In this document: one piece after another, positions 1 to 8,826 of the stretch
How the letters are laid out: each line of letters begins with the position of its first letter
How positions within the stretch are numbered: the first letter of the stretch is position 1
Source: Photorhabdus australis DSM 17609
Lineage (GTDB): Bacteria > Pseudomonadota > Gammaproteobacteria > Enterobacterales > Enterobacteriaceae
Length of the DNA stretch: 64,000 bases
Assembly (NCBI RefSeq): GCF_000711895.1
Contig: NZ_KL543987.1
Span: forward strand, 28,972-92,971
Reading direction: 5' to 3'
The notes under the pieces: model-generated
What the model was told of the DNA's origin: nothing
Seen by the model: the letters and a program-made list of their open reading frames with translations, nothing else
Databases searched by the model: none
Position numbers and translations under genes: made by a program

Positions 1-494
1 TACTTTTGTAAAGAGAGGAAAATAACGTCCCATTCCCGTTGGGTGAAAAGCTCGGTTGGTGGCTGGAACATAATGGATGCCGGCAGTTTTCCATGATATA
101 GACGGGTTAATGAAAAATCCATAGCTTGCCAACCATGAAACATAACCCCCATGCAACTACCATCATCATGATAAAGAGGGGTTTTTTCAAAAAAATAAGA
201 TGACAGAATTTGTTCTTTACCAAATACATGTGTCTCAAGAGAACATACTCTTTCCCCTTTTTCCATCGTTTTTTGGTCGTGAGCAATAAAATTTTCTGCA
301 AACTCAGCGCTATCCCAGGGTAATTCATATTCATAATGCCCTTCATAGTTAAAAGAATTTGAGAAATTCTGAAGAGACTTTAGTGCCTGATTAGCATAGA
401 TAAAGCATGAATTTTTGTCTTTTATTCCCCAAGGATCATTACTTTGCTGCAATGTGTTAATTACTTGGGATGAGATGGTTAATTTATTCTTCAT
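1..494 (-). CDS. PAS4-LuxR solo regulator, 3' end outside window
   Basis: The minus-strand frame opens at an ATG (492-494) and stays open to the window edge, giving about 164 N-terminal residues. It has the PAS-4 signature PWGIKDKNSCFIYAN near residues 25-40 and reaches the start of the LuxR-type helix-turn-helix (FTQREWDVIF). It is a close paralogue of the gene at 3334-4002, matching it along its length. The family is a set of LuxR-like solos whose PAS4 sensor domain is thought to bind a host- or insect-derived ligand rather than an acyl-homoserine lactone. It lies in tandem with three similar genes. The ligand and targets cannot be read from the sequence. Confidence 0.85.
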   Translation of the reverse strand, partial: MKNKLTISSQVINTLQQSNDPWGIKDKNSCFIYANQALKSLQNFSNSFNYEGHYEYELPWDSAEFAENFIAHDQKTMEKGERVCSLETHVFGKEQILSSYFFEKTPLYHDDGSCMGVMFHGWQAMDFSLTRLYHGKLPASIMFQPPTELFTQREWDVIFLSLQK

Positions 495-542
495 ATTATC
501 ATTCCATTGTTACAGTTTAACCCTTAATATTGGGATTTATAG

Positions 543-1238
543 TCAATTTATTAGCTCTATGCTACCAATAGTGATAAATCTTTCTGGAACATAAAGATCA
601 AATTTATTTTCCTTACAGAAATCTGTTAGTTCTTTATGTTTCGGTAAGTTAAATTTCTGGTAAATAGACTGAATATGATTAACAACATCATCTGTGCTCA
701 TCGTTAATTCTTCACTGATGCGTTCTTCATCCACTGAGCGCAGAGTTAAAAAGAGAACTTCCCATTCGGTTTGAGTCAGTATGTCGTTAGGCGGTATAAA
801 CTTTAGCGTTGCTGGCAATGTTTTTTCATAATAATAAGAAACAGAAAAATCCTGTGTCTTGTATATATGAAAGGTAACACCAATACAGTCACCCTTTTCA
901 TCACAAAGCGGATATTTATTGCAGAGGTAAGTTTGCTTAACCCGATTTTCTCCAACTGGATGCGTTTCTAGTGAAGTGACTCGTTGCATGGTTTGAATAA
1001 CTTTTTGATCCTGACGGCTAAATTCTTTTTCATATTCCGCAATAGGTGACGGTAATTCACTGACGGAAAGCCCTGTAATATCGAAATCTTCAGGCAGATT
1101 GAGTAGTCGATAAAAAGCGGAATTGGCATAAATAAATCTTGACTGGAGATCTTTAGCTCCCCATGGCTCATCACTTCTTTCCCACGTATAAATTAATTGT
1201 GGCGTGATATTATTGGGTTTGTTTCTTATGTTTTTCAT
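543..1238 (-). CDS. PAS4-LuxR solo transcriptional regulator
   Basis: 231 residues from ATG 1238. The open frame extends 41 codons further upstream, but paralogues start at the residue equivalent to this Met (MKNIRNKPNN). A PAS-4 sensor with PWGAKDLQSRFIYAN lies near residues 25-40. A LuxR helix-turn-helix follows from about residue 150 (LTQTEWEVLFLTL, then EELTMSTDDVVNHIQSIYQ). There is no N-terminal autoinducer-binding domain of the classical LuxR type. It is one of a tandem minus-strand family, and its upstream region is long and AT-rich, so it is probably transcribed separately. Predicted cytoplasmic DNA-binding regulator; the signal is unknown. Confidence 0.88.
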   Translation of the reverse strand: MKNIRNKPNNITPQLIYTWERSDEPWGAKDLQSRFIYANSAFYRLLNLPEDFDITGLSVSELPSPIAEYEKEFSRQDQKVIQTMQRVTSLETHPVGENRVKQTYLCNKYPLCDEKGDCIGVTFHIYKTQDFSVSYYYEKTLPATLKFIPPNDILTQTEWEVLFLTLRSVDEERISEELTMSTDDVVNHIQSIYQKFNLPKHKELTDFCKENKFDLYVPERFITIGSIELIN

Positions 1239-2346
1239 TGTGATTCCTACACTATTAAATAAGACGTTATTTGAGAGGTTTGTTCGCTGATTATACTTAA
1301 AATAGCTTGGATATATAATAGAATATAATAAAGCACTCGTCAAAATACATATATTTATCAATTAAATTATTTATTATTTTGCAAAGAAATGTTCAATGAT
1401 AATAAATATCACAATTAATATTGTTTTATATGAAAATTATTTGTTTTACTGACTAAGTAGTCAGGTTAATGATTCGGGTTTTTAATCTATTGATCAATAA
1501 GTGATCTGTGTCATAAATGTTCCGTCATAAATTGAACAGGCAAGAATTATCTGGATAACAGGTACATATAACATGATGAAATAAAATGAATTATTCCCTT
1601 TAGGGTGGAATAATGCTGAGGAAGTGGATCTCATTAAAATAGCATTCAATTAGTTAAATTTTTCTTCTTAAATGTAACATTCTAAGTATCGTAATTCGAT
1701 AATATTTTTGTTGAATATGGCGGTGGAATTGACTGTTAAGCTCTTTAGGTTGGAAAAGTGGGTTTGAATTTATGCGCATCTTAAATGGCTATACTTAAAT
1801 AAAGTTAAGGTTATCTGCATTCTTCTGAATTTAATTTTTAAAGAATAATTAAATAGAAAACTTACTTAAAATAGTATAGTTATGAAAGATAAAGTTGCAT
1901 TTAAAACTCCATTTAAATATCTGTAACAATTTGAGCTTTACCTCATTAATCCTGTGGTTTTTATTAATGGTTTTTTATCTTGATAGCACCGGCGTAATAA
2001 AAATTTTAACGAAAAAATTAACCTGATCTCGCTGCGCAGCAACCTGAAGTTTATTGGGTATATATGTTATCTATCGCAAAAGCATTTATAAAAAAATATA
2101 CCAAAAAAGTTAATTATATTATTATGATGACCTGACAACATATTGAGTAAAGTACGAGTAGTGTTAGGCCAGAGATATTGGCTGATTGTATTTTATAATT
2201 ATCAATTCTTGCCCTGATGTTGAAAATCGTTGACAAAAAGTAAACGATATAATATGAAAATCATAAATTATATTTATTGATATAAAATTACTCTGTCGAG
2301 TCCATACATATCTCATTAGTAATTTAGGTTAATCAAATAACCAATA
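1239..2346. other. Long AT-rich gap between LuxR solos
   Basis: About 1.1 kb with no supportable gene on either strand; stop codons are dense in all frames. The only distinct element is at 2142-2168, which resembles the sequence upstream of the universal stress gene at 37401-37427 (both begin ATTGAGTA and contain ACGAGTAGT). It may hold promoters for the flanking LuxR genes. Confidence 0.5.
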
Positions 2347-2473
2347 TATACCCAATAGATTTCAAGATGCATCGCGACGGCAAGGGAGCGAATCCCCGGG
2401 AGCATAGATAACTATGTGACCGGGGTGAGAGAGTGCAGCCAACAAAGAGGCAACTTGAAAGATAACAGGTATA
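2347..2473. mobile_element. IS630-related MITE, copy 1
   Basis: A 127-bp non-coding element with imperfect terminal inverted repeats. The left end reads TATACCCAATAGATTTCAAG; the right end, reverse complemented, reads TATACCTGTTATCTTTCAAG. Further copies lie at 38347-38472, 38601-38718 and 39266-39392, with a fragment at 39208-39265. The termini match the surviving end of the IS630-type remnant at 8268-8290 at about 21 of 24 positions, so this looks like a MITE mobilised by that transposase family. TA-rich ends fit the TA target preference of IS630/Tc1-mariner elements. Confidence 0.85.
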
Positions 2474-2499
2474 AAAATACATAAAGTAAACTCGAACAT

Positions 2500-3201
2500 T
2501 TATAATAAGAAATGGCCTATGGGTTTAAAATATTTTGGAAGGATAAATGTATCATAACCTTTTTCTTTGCAAAATAGCCTTAATTCAATAGCTGAACTGA
2601 TTGATAGTTTCTTATAGATACATTCAAAATATTTTTCTACAGTGTGGCATGAAATTTTCATTTCATCGGCGATGCATTTATTACTAATACCGCGACAGAA
2701 TAGAAAAATGATAATCCATTCTTTCTTTGTTAATATATTGTTAGGTGGCCTAAGCCGAATAGATATAGAGGTATTATTCTTGAGGTAATGAGATACTGCA
2801 AAATAGTCTATTTCTTTGGCATGAGATATTATTCCAATACATTGGTTATTTTCATCCATTAGTGGGTATTTGTTACAAAAATAGGATTTAAGCTGTTGAC
2901 AGCTGCCTTGAGGATAAATCCCAATAGATGATATCCGTTGCATACATTCTAAGACTTTACGATCATGCTGTTCAAAAAGGTGGGCAAAACAATTAAATGG
3001 TGTAGGTAATTCCTGATCAGAATATCCGATAACATTAAAATTTTCAGGTAATTTGTTGGCTTTAATAAACATTGTATTTGCATAAATGAAACGTAATTCT
3101 TTATCTTTTACAAACCATGGCTCGGAACTTCTGTCCCATGTATTTGTTAACTGAGAGGTAATAATAGACGATTTTTTACATTTACATCCTGGTTGACGCA
3201 T
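2500..3201 (-). CDS. PAS4-LuxR solo transcriptional regulator
   Basis: 233 residues starting at ATG 3201, preceded by AAAGGT about 7 nt upstream. The PAS-4 signature PWFVKDKELRFIYANTMF lies near residues 29-46. The C-terminal LuxR-type helix-turn-helix runs from about residue 155 (LTKKEWIIIFLFCRG, then IADEMKISCHTVEKYFECIYKK). The N-terminus has an unusual Cys/Lys-rich stretch (GCKCKKSS) absent from its neighbours. It is separated from the upstream paralogue by 132 bp and has a MITE 26 bp beyond its stop codon. Role by family: ligand-responsive regulator of unknown signal. Confidence 0.88.
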   Translation of the reverse strand: MRQPGCKCKKSSIITSQLTNTWDRSSEPWFVKDKELRFIYANTMFIKANKLPENFNVIGYSDQELPTPFNCFAHLFEQHDRKVLECMQRISSIGIYPQGSCQQLKSYFCNKYPLMDENNQCIGIISHAKEIDYFAVSHYLKNNTSISIRLRPPNNILTKKEWIIIFLFCRGISNKCIADEMKISCHTVEKYFECIYKKLSISSAIELRLFCKEKGYDTFILPKYFKPIGHFLL

Positions 3202-3333
3202 AAATAACCTTTGAAAAATTATTGAATATGACTATGATATTTGTAAATAAAAATATATTCCAATGAAGCTGGCTATTTCTTCCATTAATAATGGAAAAAG
3301 GTGGTATATAGAAACTAGAAATTAATACGTAAT

Positions 3334-4002
3334 TTAATACAGTAAAAATCTTTCTGGGATATAGTGATGAAAATTATTGACTCGACAATATTCTTCTAGT
3401 TGTTGGCTAGAGTTAATGCCTATTTTCCGATATATCTGAACCATATGAGATTCAACAGTCTGATAGGTAATATCCAATATCTGTCCAATCTGTTTTTTAG
3501 TTTTTTTCTGTAAAAAAAGAAAAATGACATCCCATTCACGCTGAGTAAAAAGATCCGTTGGTGGTTGGAACATAATCGATGCAGGTAATTTGTTGTGATA
3601 TTGATGCAGACAGGATAATGAGTAGTCTTTTGCCTTCCATCCATGATATATCACTCCCATGCAACTTCCATCATCATGATAAAAAGGTGATTTTTCAAAA
3701 AAATAAGATGATAGCGTTTGCGTTTTGCCAAATACATGTGTTTCCAGTGAACATATGCTTTGTCCTTTTTCCATTACTTTTTTATCATGATTAATAAATT
3801 CTTCTGCAAATTTAGCACTATCCCAGGGAAGTTCATTTTCATAATGCCCTTCGAAATCAAATGAATTTGAAAAATTCTGAAGAGATTTTAATGCCGGATT
3901 ACCGTAAATGAAGCATGAATTCTTGTCTTTGATTCCCCAGGGTTCATTACTTACTGTTAATGTGTTAATAATCTGAGGTGATATGGTTACGTCATTTCTC
4001 AT
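3334..4002 (-). CDS. PAS4-LuxR solo transcriptional regulator
   Basis: 222 residues from ATG 4002. PAS-4 signature PWGIKDKNSCFIYGN near residues 22-36. C-terminal helix-turn-helix with LFTQREWDVIFLFL and ILDITYQTVESHMVQIYRK. Nearly the same protein as the one cut by the left window edge, so the two are a recent duplication within the cluster. It sits just downstream (in transcription sense) of the remnant of another family member at 4061-4228. Predicted cytoplasmic DNA-binding regulator without an AHL domain. Confidence 0.88.
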   Translation of the reverse strand: MRNDVTISPQIINTLTVSNEPWGIKDKNSCFIYGNPALKSLQNFSNSFDFEGHYENELPWDSAKFAEEFINHDKKVMEKGQSICSLETHVFGKTQTLSSYFFEKSPFYHDDGSCMGVIYHGWKAKDYSLSCLHQYHNKLPASIMFQPPTDLFTQREWDVIFLFLQKKTKKQIGQILDITYQTVESHMVQIYRKIGINSSQQLEEYCRVNNFHHYIPERFLLY

Positions 4003-4060
4003 ATTATAATTCCTTTTTTCAATTTTTAGGTGCTAAGTTTTCTATGTTTGAGTTATACAA

Positions 4061-4228
4061 TCAGTCTAATACTTTACTACCATAAATGACAAGTTTTTCG
4101 GGAACATAATTATTATCGACATTTTTATTACGAGAATCGCTTAATTATATATTCCATTGTGGGTTACATTTAGGGTAAACCGGGCCAATATAATTAACAG
4201 TATCTTATTCTGCAAGAGGAAATAATTA
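4061..4228 (-). pseudogene. C-terminal remnant of a fifth PAS4-LuxR regulator
   Basis: Read on the minus strand and ending at TGA 4061-4063, this stretch encodes NYVPEKLVIYGSKVLD, which aligns with the C-terminus of the 543-1238 protein (LYVPERFITIGSIELI). Further upstream it reads DTVNYIGPVYPKCN, matching VVNHIQSIYQKFN of the same paralogue. An in-frame stop separates the two blocks, and the PAS domain and the rest of the helix-turn-helix are missing. It is therefore a decayed copy showing gene loss within the cluster. The upstream limit is approximate. Confidence 0.7.
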
Positions 4229-4868
4229 CTTATCAATTAAAAGATTCTGTACTATTGTCCTATTAAGACAGATTGAACGGTTGTGGAAAATAAGGTGGGT
4301 ATATTTGACATGGCAGTTTTTAATTATTTAACTGATTTGTTTACTGATTACAATTAATTTATGTAAAAGTAAAGTCTTATTACTATTTGAAAAATTGATT
4401 TTAAATATAAGTGAATGTAACTATGAGGTATTATTCATAGATGTAAACTATTTAATTTCATTGAGTAAGGAAGAAGTGCTCTTTTTTTAAGATAAATTGA
4501 ACATTTAAAGAAATAAACTATCTAATGAATATGCTATTGATGATGAGGTGTTTTATGAGCATATTCGTTCGTCTTGGATTGACAGAAGAAACAAGTTTAA
4601 TGCCATGACTTGATTAATACCCTATTTTTCATTACCACAGCAATAATTAGGAATGAAAATAGGGGGATTTTCAGGTATTTTGTTGTGAAATATACAGAGG
4701 AAAAATCTTGGTAAAGGGAATGAACAGAATAAACTATAAACACTGGTTAGGGGTGATGAATGCAGGGCTGGAATATTTATTGGTCAGTAGTGATGTGCCA
4801 AATTGTGTTTTCGTGTGCTAATTTAGCGAGTACCCAGATTATTATTTTGATAAGGTAGGTAAAAGCCT
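4229..4868. other. Gap upstream of csy1; hairpin but no cas genes
   Basis: No gene is supportable here. An inverted repeat at about 4620-4663 (CCTATTTTTCATT paired with AATGAAAATAGG) looks like a bidirectional terminator. In complete I-F loci cas1 and cas2-3 lie immediately upstream of csy1; I translated this stretch and found no convincing remnant of either. Confidence 0.5.
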
Positions 4869-6224
4869 ATGTATGAAAATAAATTGAGTCAATTTATTGT
4901 AGATTATATTGAAAGTATTAAACGGTTAAAGCTGGCGGTTTTTGATAAAAATGAGGAAAAGAAACTGGCAAAGCTAACCGCTATGGAGGATATTACGCTA
5001 GTTAAGCAAGAGTTAGCTGAAAAGCGCAAGAAACAAGAAGAGTTGTATGAAGTTAGAAATTGGCTGAATAATGCTGCAAACCATGCAAAAAAAATCAGTC
5101 GAGCGACACATGTTCCGAAATATACTCATAGTAATGCAAAAGGAAGTAGTATTTTTTCAGTATTGCCAAATGCAAGAGAAAATACTCAGTATCTTTCTAC
5201 TTCTGCCTTGTATAAACCAGCAATCGACATAGTAGCGAATGCGGAATATCTTAATGTCGTAAAATTTCTGCAAACAGAATACCAAGAAGATTCATTGTTG
5301 AAGTGCTTGAATAGGGGGGATTATTCGGCATTGGCTGAATTGGCGGAAAATGAACAGCAACTTGAACAGTGGGTAAGTGGATTTCGGCAAGCTCTGGCAG
5401 ATGAAACGCTTTCCTCTCATAAACTAGCAAAACAGCTTTATTTCCCGGTAAATAGTGAATGTGACGAATATCATTTATTAGGTCCGCTATTTTCATCATC
5501 TTTGGCAGACGCTATGTATCAGCGTATCATTAAAACTCGCTTTGGTGAATTATCCAAGGAAATTAATAAAGCCAAAAAAGAGGAAAGTTGGCATCCAGGA
5601 ACCAGAGTGATTTACCCCAATACTGTAGTACAAAAATTTGGTGGTGCTAAGCCACAAAATATCTCTTATCTTAACAGTGTACGACGTGGGAATATTTGGC
5701 TTTTATCTTGTGCTTCGCCCAATTGGCTAAATATTACCAGACCTCCTATGGAGCGAAAGTCTATTTTTGAACGGCGTAGTGAGTTTGTCTCATTAGTTCG
5801 TGAAACTACCCGAAAAATGCAGAAATATTTATTTGTTGTTCAAAATATCGAAAATAATAGAAAGATTAGAAAACTTCGTCAAGAATTTGTCGATCAAGTT
5901 ATTGATATTTTATTTAACTATGTTGCTGGTATACAAAATCTGTTTGAAATTAAAGGCTGGAGTGCCAGTGATGATTGTGAGTTAAAACGAGCTCAACAGC
6001 TTTGGCTTGATCCTTATCGTTGTCAACTGGATAAAGAGTTCCGATCTGAACGTGAAAGAGGTGACTGGCAAAAAGAAATAGTCGCCGATTTTAGTTACTG
6101 GTTGAATCAGAATTTAAAGCATGAACGGTTAGAAATGGAATTATCTGAGTGTCATGAATGGGCCTCTGTGTTTAAAAAACGCCTACGTGAATTTGAAGAT
6201 GAATTACCAGAAGTACCGTTATGA
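4869..6224 (+). CDS. csy1: Csy1 / Cas8f1, type I-F Cascade large subunit
   Basis: 451 residues, full length for the family (about 430-450). In a working I-F complex it binds the crRNA 5' handle with Csy2 and recognises the PAM. Diagnostic family blocks are visible: AKQLYFP near residue 187, FGGAKPQNISYLN near 255, RRGNIWLL directly after it, and the C-terminal QLWLDPYR. AAGGTAGG lies upstream of the ATG. The neighbours show that it is now stranded: csy2 is a fragment, csy3 is absent, csy4 survives only as a stub, and no cas1 or cas2-3 is seen. The reading frame itself is undamaged, so loss of the partners may be recent. Confidence 0.93.
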   Translation: MYENKLSQFIVDYIESIKRLKLAVFDKNEEKKLAKLTAMEDITLVKQELAEKRKKQEELYEVRNWLNNAANHAKKISRATHVPKYTHSNAKGSSIFSVLPNARENTQYLSTSALYKPAIDIVANAEYLNVVKFLQTEYQEDSLLKCLNRGDYSALAELAENEQQLEQWVSGFRQALADETLSSHKLAKQLYFPVNSECDEYHLLGPLFSSSLADAMYQRIIKTRFGELSKEINKAKKEESWHPGTRVIYPNTVVQKFGGAKPQNISYLNSVRRGNIWLLSCASPNWLNITRPPMERKSIFERRSEFVSLVRETTRKMQKYLFVVQNIENNRKIRKLRQEFVDQVIDILFNYVAGIQNLFEIKGWSASDDCELKRAQQLWLDPYRCQLDKEFRSERERGDWQKEIVADFSYWLNQNLKHERLEMELSECHEWASVFKKRLREFEDELPEVPL

Positions 6225-6550
6225 GTTATTTGATTGTTTTACTCTGTGTTAAAACATGATGATTCTCAGGTAGCAGTGATTGATGCTTGGTTTGATTTTT
6301 TTACTATTAATATGTGGGCGTATTCCTACACAAGAGAATAAGCAACCTGAAATTGGTGATCCGGAATATTGGGAATATGTTCTCAAACCAGATTCTGGAT
6401 ATTTAGTTCCTCTACTGACAGGTTATCAGGCAATATTGCCGTTATACTCTGCTGAGCAAGTGGAGAAAACTCGAGATCTCAATATCCCATATTGCTTTGT
6501 AGAAGCAATCTATGGGGTAGGTGAATGGAAAAGCCCGCACCGTATTAATG
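6222..6550 (+). pseudogene. csy2: csy2 / cas5f1, deleted and frameshifted remnant
   Basis: A start codon overlaps the csy1 stop (TTATGAG), as in intact I-F operons, and codes for MSYLIVL before running into TGA 12 codons in. A second frame then gives DAWFDFFTIN, which resembles the Csy2 mid-region. The open frame from 6280 gives SGYLVPLLTGYQAILPLYSA and VEAIYGVGEWKSPHRI, clearly the C-terminal part of Csy2. Most of the N-terminal RRM-like region is therefore missing and at least one frameshift is present. Csy2 normally pairs with Csy1 at the crRNA 5' end; this copy cannot. Confidence 0.85.
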
Positions 6551-6667
6551 ATATTCTGTTGTTTGTCAAACAAGGGCTAATAGAAGACAACTCAACGTTA
6601 GACGTTTTCAGCTCTTATGGATTAAGTTCATCCGCTACCGTTCCTTTGGTTTTGACCCTTTTTTAGC
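6551..6667 (+). pseudogene. csy4: csy4 / cas6f C-terminal stub fused to csy2 remnant
   Basis: After SPHRIND the frame continues with LLFVKQG and FSSYGLSSSATVP, which is the C-terminal end typical of Csy4/Cas6f, the crRNA-processing ribonuclease. Csy4 proteins normally finish with VPWF. Here the DNA reads GTTCCTTTGGTTTTGA; removing one T would restore GTT CCT TGG TTT TGA. So a large deletion removed the csy2 end, all of csy3 and most of csy4, and a T insertion later destroyed the natural stop. The ORF 6280-6666 (128 aa) spans both remnants in frame by chance. Confidence 0.8.
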
Positions 6668-6784
6668 GACTAATTATAACTTATTGATTTTATTAAGGGA
6701 TTGGCCACTGCTAATAAAAAGGGTTTTTTCCGCTTTTTATAACTATGTTTTTAATAATCAGTAGGTTATAATTGTTTCCTAACT
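6668..6784 (+). promoter_or_regulatory. CRISPR leader
   Basis: AT-rich stretch between the csy4 stub and the first repeat. It contains an imperfect hairpin (AAAAAGGG near 6715 with the T-rich run after it). The position, csy4 side of the array, is where I-F leaders lie, so the array is probably transcribed rightwards and the spacers nearest 6785 are the youngest. Confidence 0.6.
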
Positions 6785-7894
6785 GTTCACTGCCGCACAG
6801 GCAGCTTAGAAACGGATAGCCAGGGCTATTACGACACAACACACGTTCACTGCCGCACAGGCAGCTTAGAAACAGACAAATTCTGGGTTATTGTATTGAT
6901 TAACGTTCACTGCCGCACAGGCAGCTTAGAAATTCAAACGTCCCTGCTTGCGTTCCAGCATCTGGTTCACTGCCGCACAGGCAGCTTAGAAAACTTGCAG
7001 ATTGTCCAAATAAAATGTTGATCGGTTCACTGCCGCACAGGCAGCTTAGAAAAGCTTGATCTACGTAGTACTTATTGTAATGAAAGTTCACTGCCGCACA
7101 GGCAGCTTAGAAAACAAAAGCTGCCGCTGAAGCTGCTCAGGTCATGTTCACTGCCGCACAGGCAGCTTAGAAATTAGTTTTGCGTTCCATTGCGTTTTCC
7201 ATACGGTTCACTGCCGCACAGGCAGCTTAGAAAGCACTGCGTAAAGCATCAAACAATGAGTCATTGTTCACTGCCGCACAGGCAGCTTAGAAATTAGTTT
7301 TGCGTTCCATTGCGTTTTCCATACGGTTCACTGCCGCACAGGCAGCTTAGAAAGCACTGCGTAAAGCATCAAACAATGAGTCATTGTTCACTGCCGCACA
7401 GGCAGCTTAGAAATTAGCAATGTTCAAGCAATCATCGTACATCTTGTTCACTGCCGCACAGGCAGCTTAGAAATCTCACCCTAGCTGTACTGTTCCCTAA
7501 AACACGTTCACTGCCGCACAGGCAGCTTAGAAAGATTGATCCCCACGGCGCGACGAATCTGTCTCGTTCACTGCCGCACAGGCAGCTTAGAAAATACACT
7601 GATATTCCACTCGGCACACTGGCAGGTTCACTGCCGCACAGGCAGCTTAGAAATCTCTCAAGGCGAGACAAGTTACCGACATCGCGTTCACTGCCGCACA
7701 GGCAGCTTAGAAAGTTCAGGCGCATCGAATTGCGCAAATCAGTCAGTTCACTGCCGCACAGGCAGCTTAGAAACTGATGTTTCCACTCTGACGGGGCTAT
7801 CAACACGTTCACTGCCGCACAGGCAGCTTAGAAAAGGGTACATAATCGGAATACGTGCCCCGTTTTGTTCACTGCCGCACAGGCAGCTTAGAAA
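6785..7894 (+). CRISPR. Type I-F CRISPR array, 19 repeats
   Basis: Nineteen identical 28-bp repeats with the I-F hairpin core CTGCCGCACAGGCAG start at 6785, 6845, 6905, 6965, 7025, 7086, 7146, 7206, 7266, 7326, 7386, 7446, 7506, 7566, 7626, 7686, 7746, 7807 and 7867. The 18 spacers are 32 bp, with two of 33 bp (before 7086 and before 7807). The pair of spacers at 7174-7205 and 7234-7265 recurs exactly at 7294-7325 and 7354-7385, a two-unit tandem duplication. The last repeat has no spacer after it; IS630 sequence starts at once. All repeats are perfect, with no degenerate terminal repeat, so the leader-distal end appears to have been lost. Confidence 0.97.
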
Positions 7895-8290
7895 AAGTAC
7901 GAATTTCTGCACATCAATGACGACAGCATTTGCCGTTTTTTCAATGAAATAAGAAAGTCTTATCCTGACTATCATCAAAAAATTCATCTTATTGTGGATG
8001 GGGCGGGTTACAACAAAGCGCATCTGGTGAAGGACTGGGCTTATATCAGCAATATTGAGTTACATTACCTTCCTCCCTACAGCCCCAATTTAAACCCGAT
8101 AGAGCGATTATGGAAGGTCATGAATGAACAGGTTCGAAATAACCGTTATTTCGCTAATAAACAGGAATTTCGAGACAAAGTGTTCAAATTTTTCACCACA
8201 ACGCTACCGGATATAGCGGACTCGCTGACATCGAGAATTAATGACCATTTTCAGGTGCTAAAAACTGCATCTTGAAGTTTCTTGGGTATA
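7895..8290 (+). mobile_element. IS630-family element, 5'-truncated
   Basis: From the first base after the last CRISPR repeat an open frame codes for the C-terminal third of a DDE transposase: IHLIVDGAGYNKAHLV, then LHYLPPYSPNLNPIERLW, ending LKTAS at TGA 8275. These are the second and third parts of the IS630/Tc1 DDE domain (D in VDG, E in NPIERLW). About 200 N-terminal residues and the left end are missing. The right terminal inverted repeat is at 8268-8290 (reverse complement begins TATACCCAAG). No functional transposase remains here, but the end sequence matches the MITEs of this window. Confidence 0.9.
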
Positions 8291-8320
8291 GATATAAAGA
8301 CACATAGATTGTATGTCTAG

Positions 8321-8618
8321 TTATTTGAGAGAACATAATTCTTGTTTAACTTTTTCATCCAATCTTGGGTTTTTAATAACAACTCGCCCACCAGAGTTAA
8401 TTTTATCTGCCCATTCTGCAACTTTTTTAGTGAATTGATGTTCCCAATTATTATCATTTCCAAATAAAAATATGTCATAAGAAGTTAACTCGTTTTCTTC
8501 CTTACTTGAGAAACTTCAAAATTTCTTTTATGTAACTTTCATCTGAAGGGTGAGGAAGAGATCTGGATGGATATAAACTATTAAATTTTCCTAGTGCTCT
8601 GTTTAAGATAGGTTTCAT
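8321..8618 (-). pseudogene. Remnant of an unidentified protein, frameshifted
   Basis: Two minus-strand frames read as one broken C-terminal region. Frame 1, 8502-8618, gives MKPILNRALGKFNSLYPSRS and ends KEILKFLK. Frame 2, 8321-8500, gives LTSYDIFLFGNDNNWEHQ and ends LDEKVKQELCSLK. One base shift joins them. I do not recognise the family. It lies between the IS630 end and other IS scraps, so it is probably the tail of a gene truncated by those insertions. Confidence 0.45.
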
Positions 8619-8826
8619 ATGTTGCTCTTTATCAAGAAAAAAGTAATTTTATATTTTACCAAGTATTGTACTAATCCAACATAATATTGATATTACACCA
8701 TAAAAACAGTATTCAAGATAGTTGTTCATTATTTTAACAGTTTAAATAGCGATTACAATAAATCTTAAATAAGATTGGGGTAGCAACTCCCTTGTAGAGC
8801 GGAGCAGGGTAACCACGAGAACGTTT

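Noticed and set aside
107-346. 79-aa minus-strand ORF at the left edge
   Set aside because: It lies in another frame of the partial PAS4-LuxR gene, which is open over the whole stretch and matches its paralogue.
2347-2473. Repeat as an ERIC or REP sequence
   Set aside because: The ends and TA flanks match the IS630-type terminus rather than the ERIC core, and one copy has a demonstrable empty site.
4229-4868. Possible cas1 or cas2-3 remnant upstream of csy1
   Set aside because: I translated the frames and found no recognisable Cas1, HD or helicase motif; short peptides there are not convincing.
6900-8023. Minus- and plus-strand ORFs with repeated FLSCLCGSE or VHCRTGSLE motifs
   Set aside because: They are translations of the CRISPR repeats and spacers; the motif period equals the repeat period and there is no ribosome site.
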